Assembly (NCBI GenBank): GCA_944323475.1
Contig: CALUSQ010000006.1
Span: forward strand, 1 to 64,000
Origin: Candidatus Gastranaerophilales bacterium
GTDB taxonomy: Bacteria > Cyanobacteriota > Vampirovibrionia > Gastranaerophilales > Gastranaerophilaceae
DNA: 64,000 nt
Direction of reading: 5' to 3'
Part shown: positions 62,862 to 64,000 of the stretch, one piece after another
Layout of the letters: the number at the start of each line of letters is the position of its first letter
Position numbering within the stretch: the first letter of the stretch is position 1
Made by a program: the position numbers and the translations under genes
Notes under the pieces: generated by a model
What the model was told of the DNA's origin: nothing
What the model saw: only the letters and a program-made list of their open reading frames with translations
The model's database searches: none

Positions 62862-63569
62862 ATGGAAGAGTTTTTATCAAATATCATTATAGAAAAGAGT
62901 ATGCTTTTAGACATACTGCTTGCTATAATTCTTGGTTTTGCAATAGGATTTGAAAGAGAAATAACCAACAAATGGGCAGGTTTAAGAACACACATGCTTG
63001 TGTGTCTAGGATCTTGTATTTTTACATTGCTTTCTATACACGCATTTCCTGTAGTTGCTCACAGTCCTCAAGCTGATCCTGCAAGAATTGCAGCACAAAT
63101 TCTTACCGGTATAGGTTTCATCGGTGGTGGTACGGTTTTACGACACGGTTATTCTATATATGGATTGACAACAGCAGCTACACTTTGGATTACAGCCAGT
63201 ATCGGTATGGCATGCGGATGCGGTTTTACTTCATTGGCAATAATCTGTACTGTCCTTGCTGTAGGTACTCTTGTTTTAATAAGACTTTTTGAAAAACAAT
63301 ATATTCATAAAGGTAGAAAAAATCCAAGAAAATTTAAAGTAAGTTTTTATTCTTCCTCAAAAACTGCTGATACTGTATACGCAATGGTTGTAGATAAATT
63401 TAGCTCAATATTTGAGATAAACAAAAAAGCATCAACAGCAAATGAAGGATTAATGAAAATAAGTTTTAAACTTGATATTTTTGATAAAAATCCTATACAA
63501 GCTTTGCATAAAGAATTAAACCTAATTGAAGGAATTGAATCCGTTTCAATACAAGAATTATATGAATAA
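62862..63569 (+). CDS. MgtC/SapB family membrane protein
   Basis: This is a membrane protein of 235 residues. The MgtC signature is LLDILLAIILGFAIGFEREITNKWAGLRTHMLVCLGSCIFTL, followed by DPARIAAQILTGIGFIGGGTVLRHGYSIYGLTTAATLWITASIGMACG. Four or five helices lead to a C-terminal ACT-like soluble domain (from about 155). In pathogens MgtC affects magnesium starvation and ATP synthase. In other bacteria the role is less clear. AAAGGA lies about 18 nt upstream and AGAAGAG closer. The TPR gene overlaps its end by 8 nt. Confidence 0.9.
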   Translation: MEEFLSNIIIEKSMLLDILLAIILGFAIGFEREITNKWAGLRTHMLVCLGSCIFTLLSIHAFPVVAHSPQADPARIAAQILTGIGFIGGGTVLRHGYSIYGLTTAATLWITASIGMACGCGFTSLAIICTVLAVGTLVLIRLFEKQYIHKGRKNPRKFKVSFYSSSKTADTVYAMVVDKFSSIFEINKKASTANEGLMKISFKLDIFDKNPIQALHKELNLIEGIESVSIQELYE

Positions 63570-64000
63570 AAAAGAAATTCTGGAATATGTCCGCACAATT
63601 GTAATAGCACTCATAGTAGCCCTATTTTTGGCTGGGGTGGCAACAGGTTGTTCAAAAATTATTGCAGAACATCACTCCAAAATGCTTGCAAAGATTTCTA
63701 ATACAGCAAAAGATAATGAACTTATCGGATATTTGATTACTAAATATACTGAAGAAGCAGCAAAAAATCCAGGAGATTATACAATCAATGTTAGATTGGG
63801 CGGACTTTATGAACTTTTATTCAGCTATGACCAAGCCGAAGCTCAATACAAAACTGCCATAAATAAATCACCTTATGGAGTATATACCCCATTTTTTGGT
63901 CTAGCCAACTTATATATCAAAAAAGGTGAATACAAAAAAGCTTTAAGAGTCGTAAAAAAATTAGAAAACAAAAACTACAAACCTCTTTTGATAGCAATGG
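63562..64000 (+). CDS. TPR-repeat protein with N-terminal membrane anchor (3' truncated)
   Basis: An ATG inside the last codons of mgtC opens a frame that runs to the window edge (146 codons seen). It begins MNKKEILEYVRTIVIALIVA with one hydrophobic helix (about 11-29; it ends GCS but has no lipobox-like LxGC spacing that I trust). Helix pairs of the tetratricopeptide type start near residue 72 (NVRLGGLYELLFSYDQAEAQYKTAINKSP, FFGLANLYIKKGEYKKALRVVKKLENK). The opening resembles signal peptidase I, but no catalytic motif follows. The 8-nt overlap with mgtC suggests coupling. Function unknown. Confidence 0.75.
   Translation, partial: MNKKEILEYVRTIVIALIVALFLAGVATGCSKIIAEHHSKMLAKISNTAKDNELIGYLITKYTEEAAKNPGDYTINVRLGGLYELLFSYDQAEAQYKTAINKSPYGVYTPFFGLANLYIKKGEYKKALRVVKKLENKNYKPLLIAM

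Overview
The window is AT-rich chromosomal DNA with short intergenic gaps. Several traits together suggest an uncultured, host-associated non-photosynthetic relative of the cyanobacteria (Melainabacteria/Vampirovibrionia, Gastranaerophilales type). They are a diderm-style flagellar basal body (FliF-FliG-FliH-FliI), an SLH-domain surface protein, a type IV pilin-like protein, a MurE with the meso-DAP DNPR motif, ThyX instead of ThyA, PBS-lyase-type HEAT repeats without any photosynthesis gene, and several short lineage-looking proteins. The assignment is inference from gene content; there is no rRNA in the window.

Layout. 1-6.9 kb: end of metK, acetolactate synthase (ilvB, ilvN) with a DUF4127 gene, a small membrane-anchored helical protein, bioB overlapping ruvA. 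6.9-10.9 kb (minus strand): murE, a class B penicillin-binding protein and a pilin-like gene. 11-23 kb: mnmG, lysS, an HD-domain protein, recF, a double M16 peptidase, a hybrid-cluster-protein homologue that has lost its cluster ligands, hpt and tilS. 23-36 kb: HEAT-repeat protein, DUF2085 protein, PLP decarboxylase, DAHP synthase, thyX, rpsO, a lone sugar-type ABC permease, an exported trehalose-synthase-like GH13 protein, a Na+/H+ antiporter-family protein, an orphan ribbon-helix-helix protein, a CoA-disulfide-reductase-like flavoprotein and a degenerate receiver domain. 36-41 kb: fliF-G-H-I on the minus strand. 41-50 kb: two small Cys-rich proteins, gltX-bioG-bioC, an M20 peptidase, a SWIM-SNF2 helicase and a YitT protein. 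50-58 kb: an autoregulated-looking HTH gene, groES-groEL, short lineage-type proteins, a Cys-rich SLH protein and yifB. 58.4-60.7 kb: a LexA-type repressor and a UmuC-type polymerase under near-identical palindromic operators. 60.8 kb to the end: oppB-oppC, mgtC and a truncated TPR gene.

The main observations are these. First, a two-gene damage-response module (lexA and umuC) shares an operator, TTATRGAC-N4-GTCYATAA, placed identically between the -35 and -10 elements, and the umuC mRNA has a terminator-like leader. Second, at least eleven genes have a -10 hexamer ending exactly 6 or 7 nt before the ATG and no Shine-Dalgarno, which predicts widespread leaderless transcription. Third, the hybrid-cluster-protein homologue at 19362-21002 keeps the fold signature but lacks every recognisable hybrid-cluster ligand. 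Fourth, a very Cys-rich SLH protein is preceded by an attenuator-like hairpin. Fifth, several unrelated small proteins carry a short N-terminal F-[KGA] motif that may be a lineage-specific targeting tag.

I saw no tRNA, rRNA, CRISPR array, transposase, integrase or phage gene.
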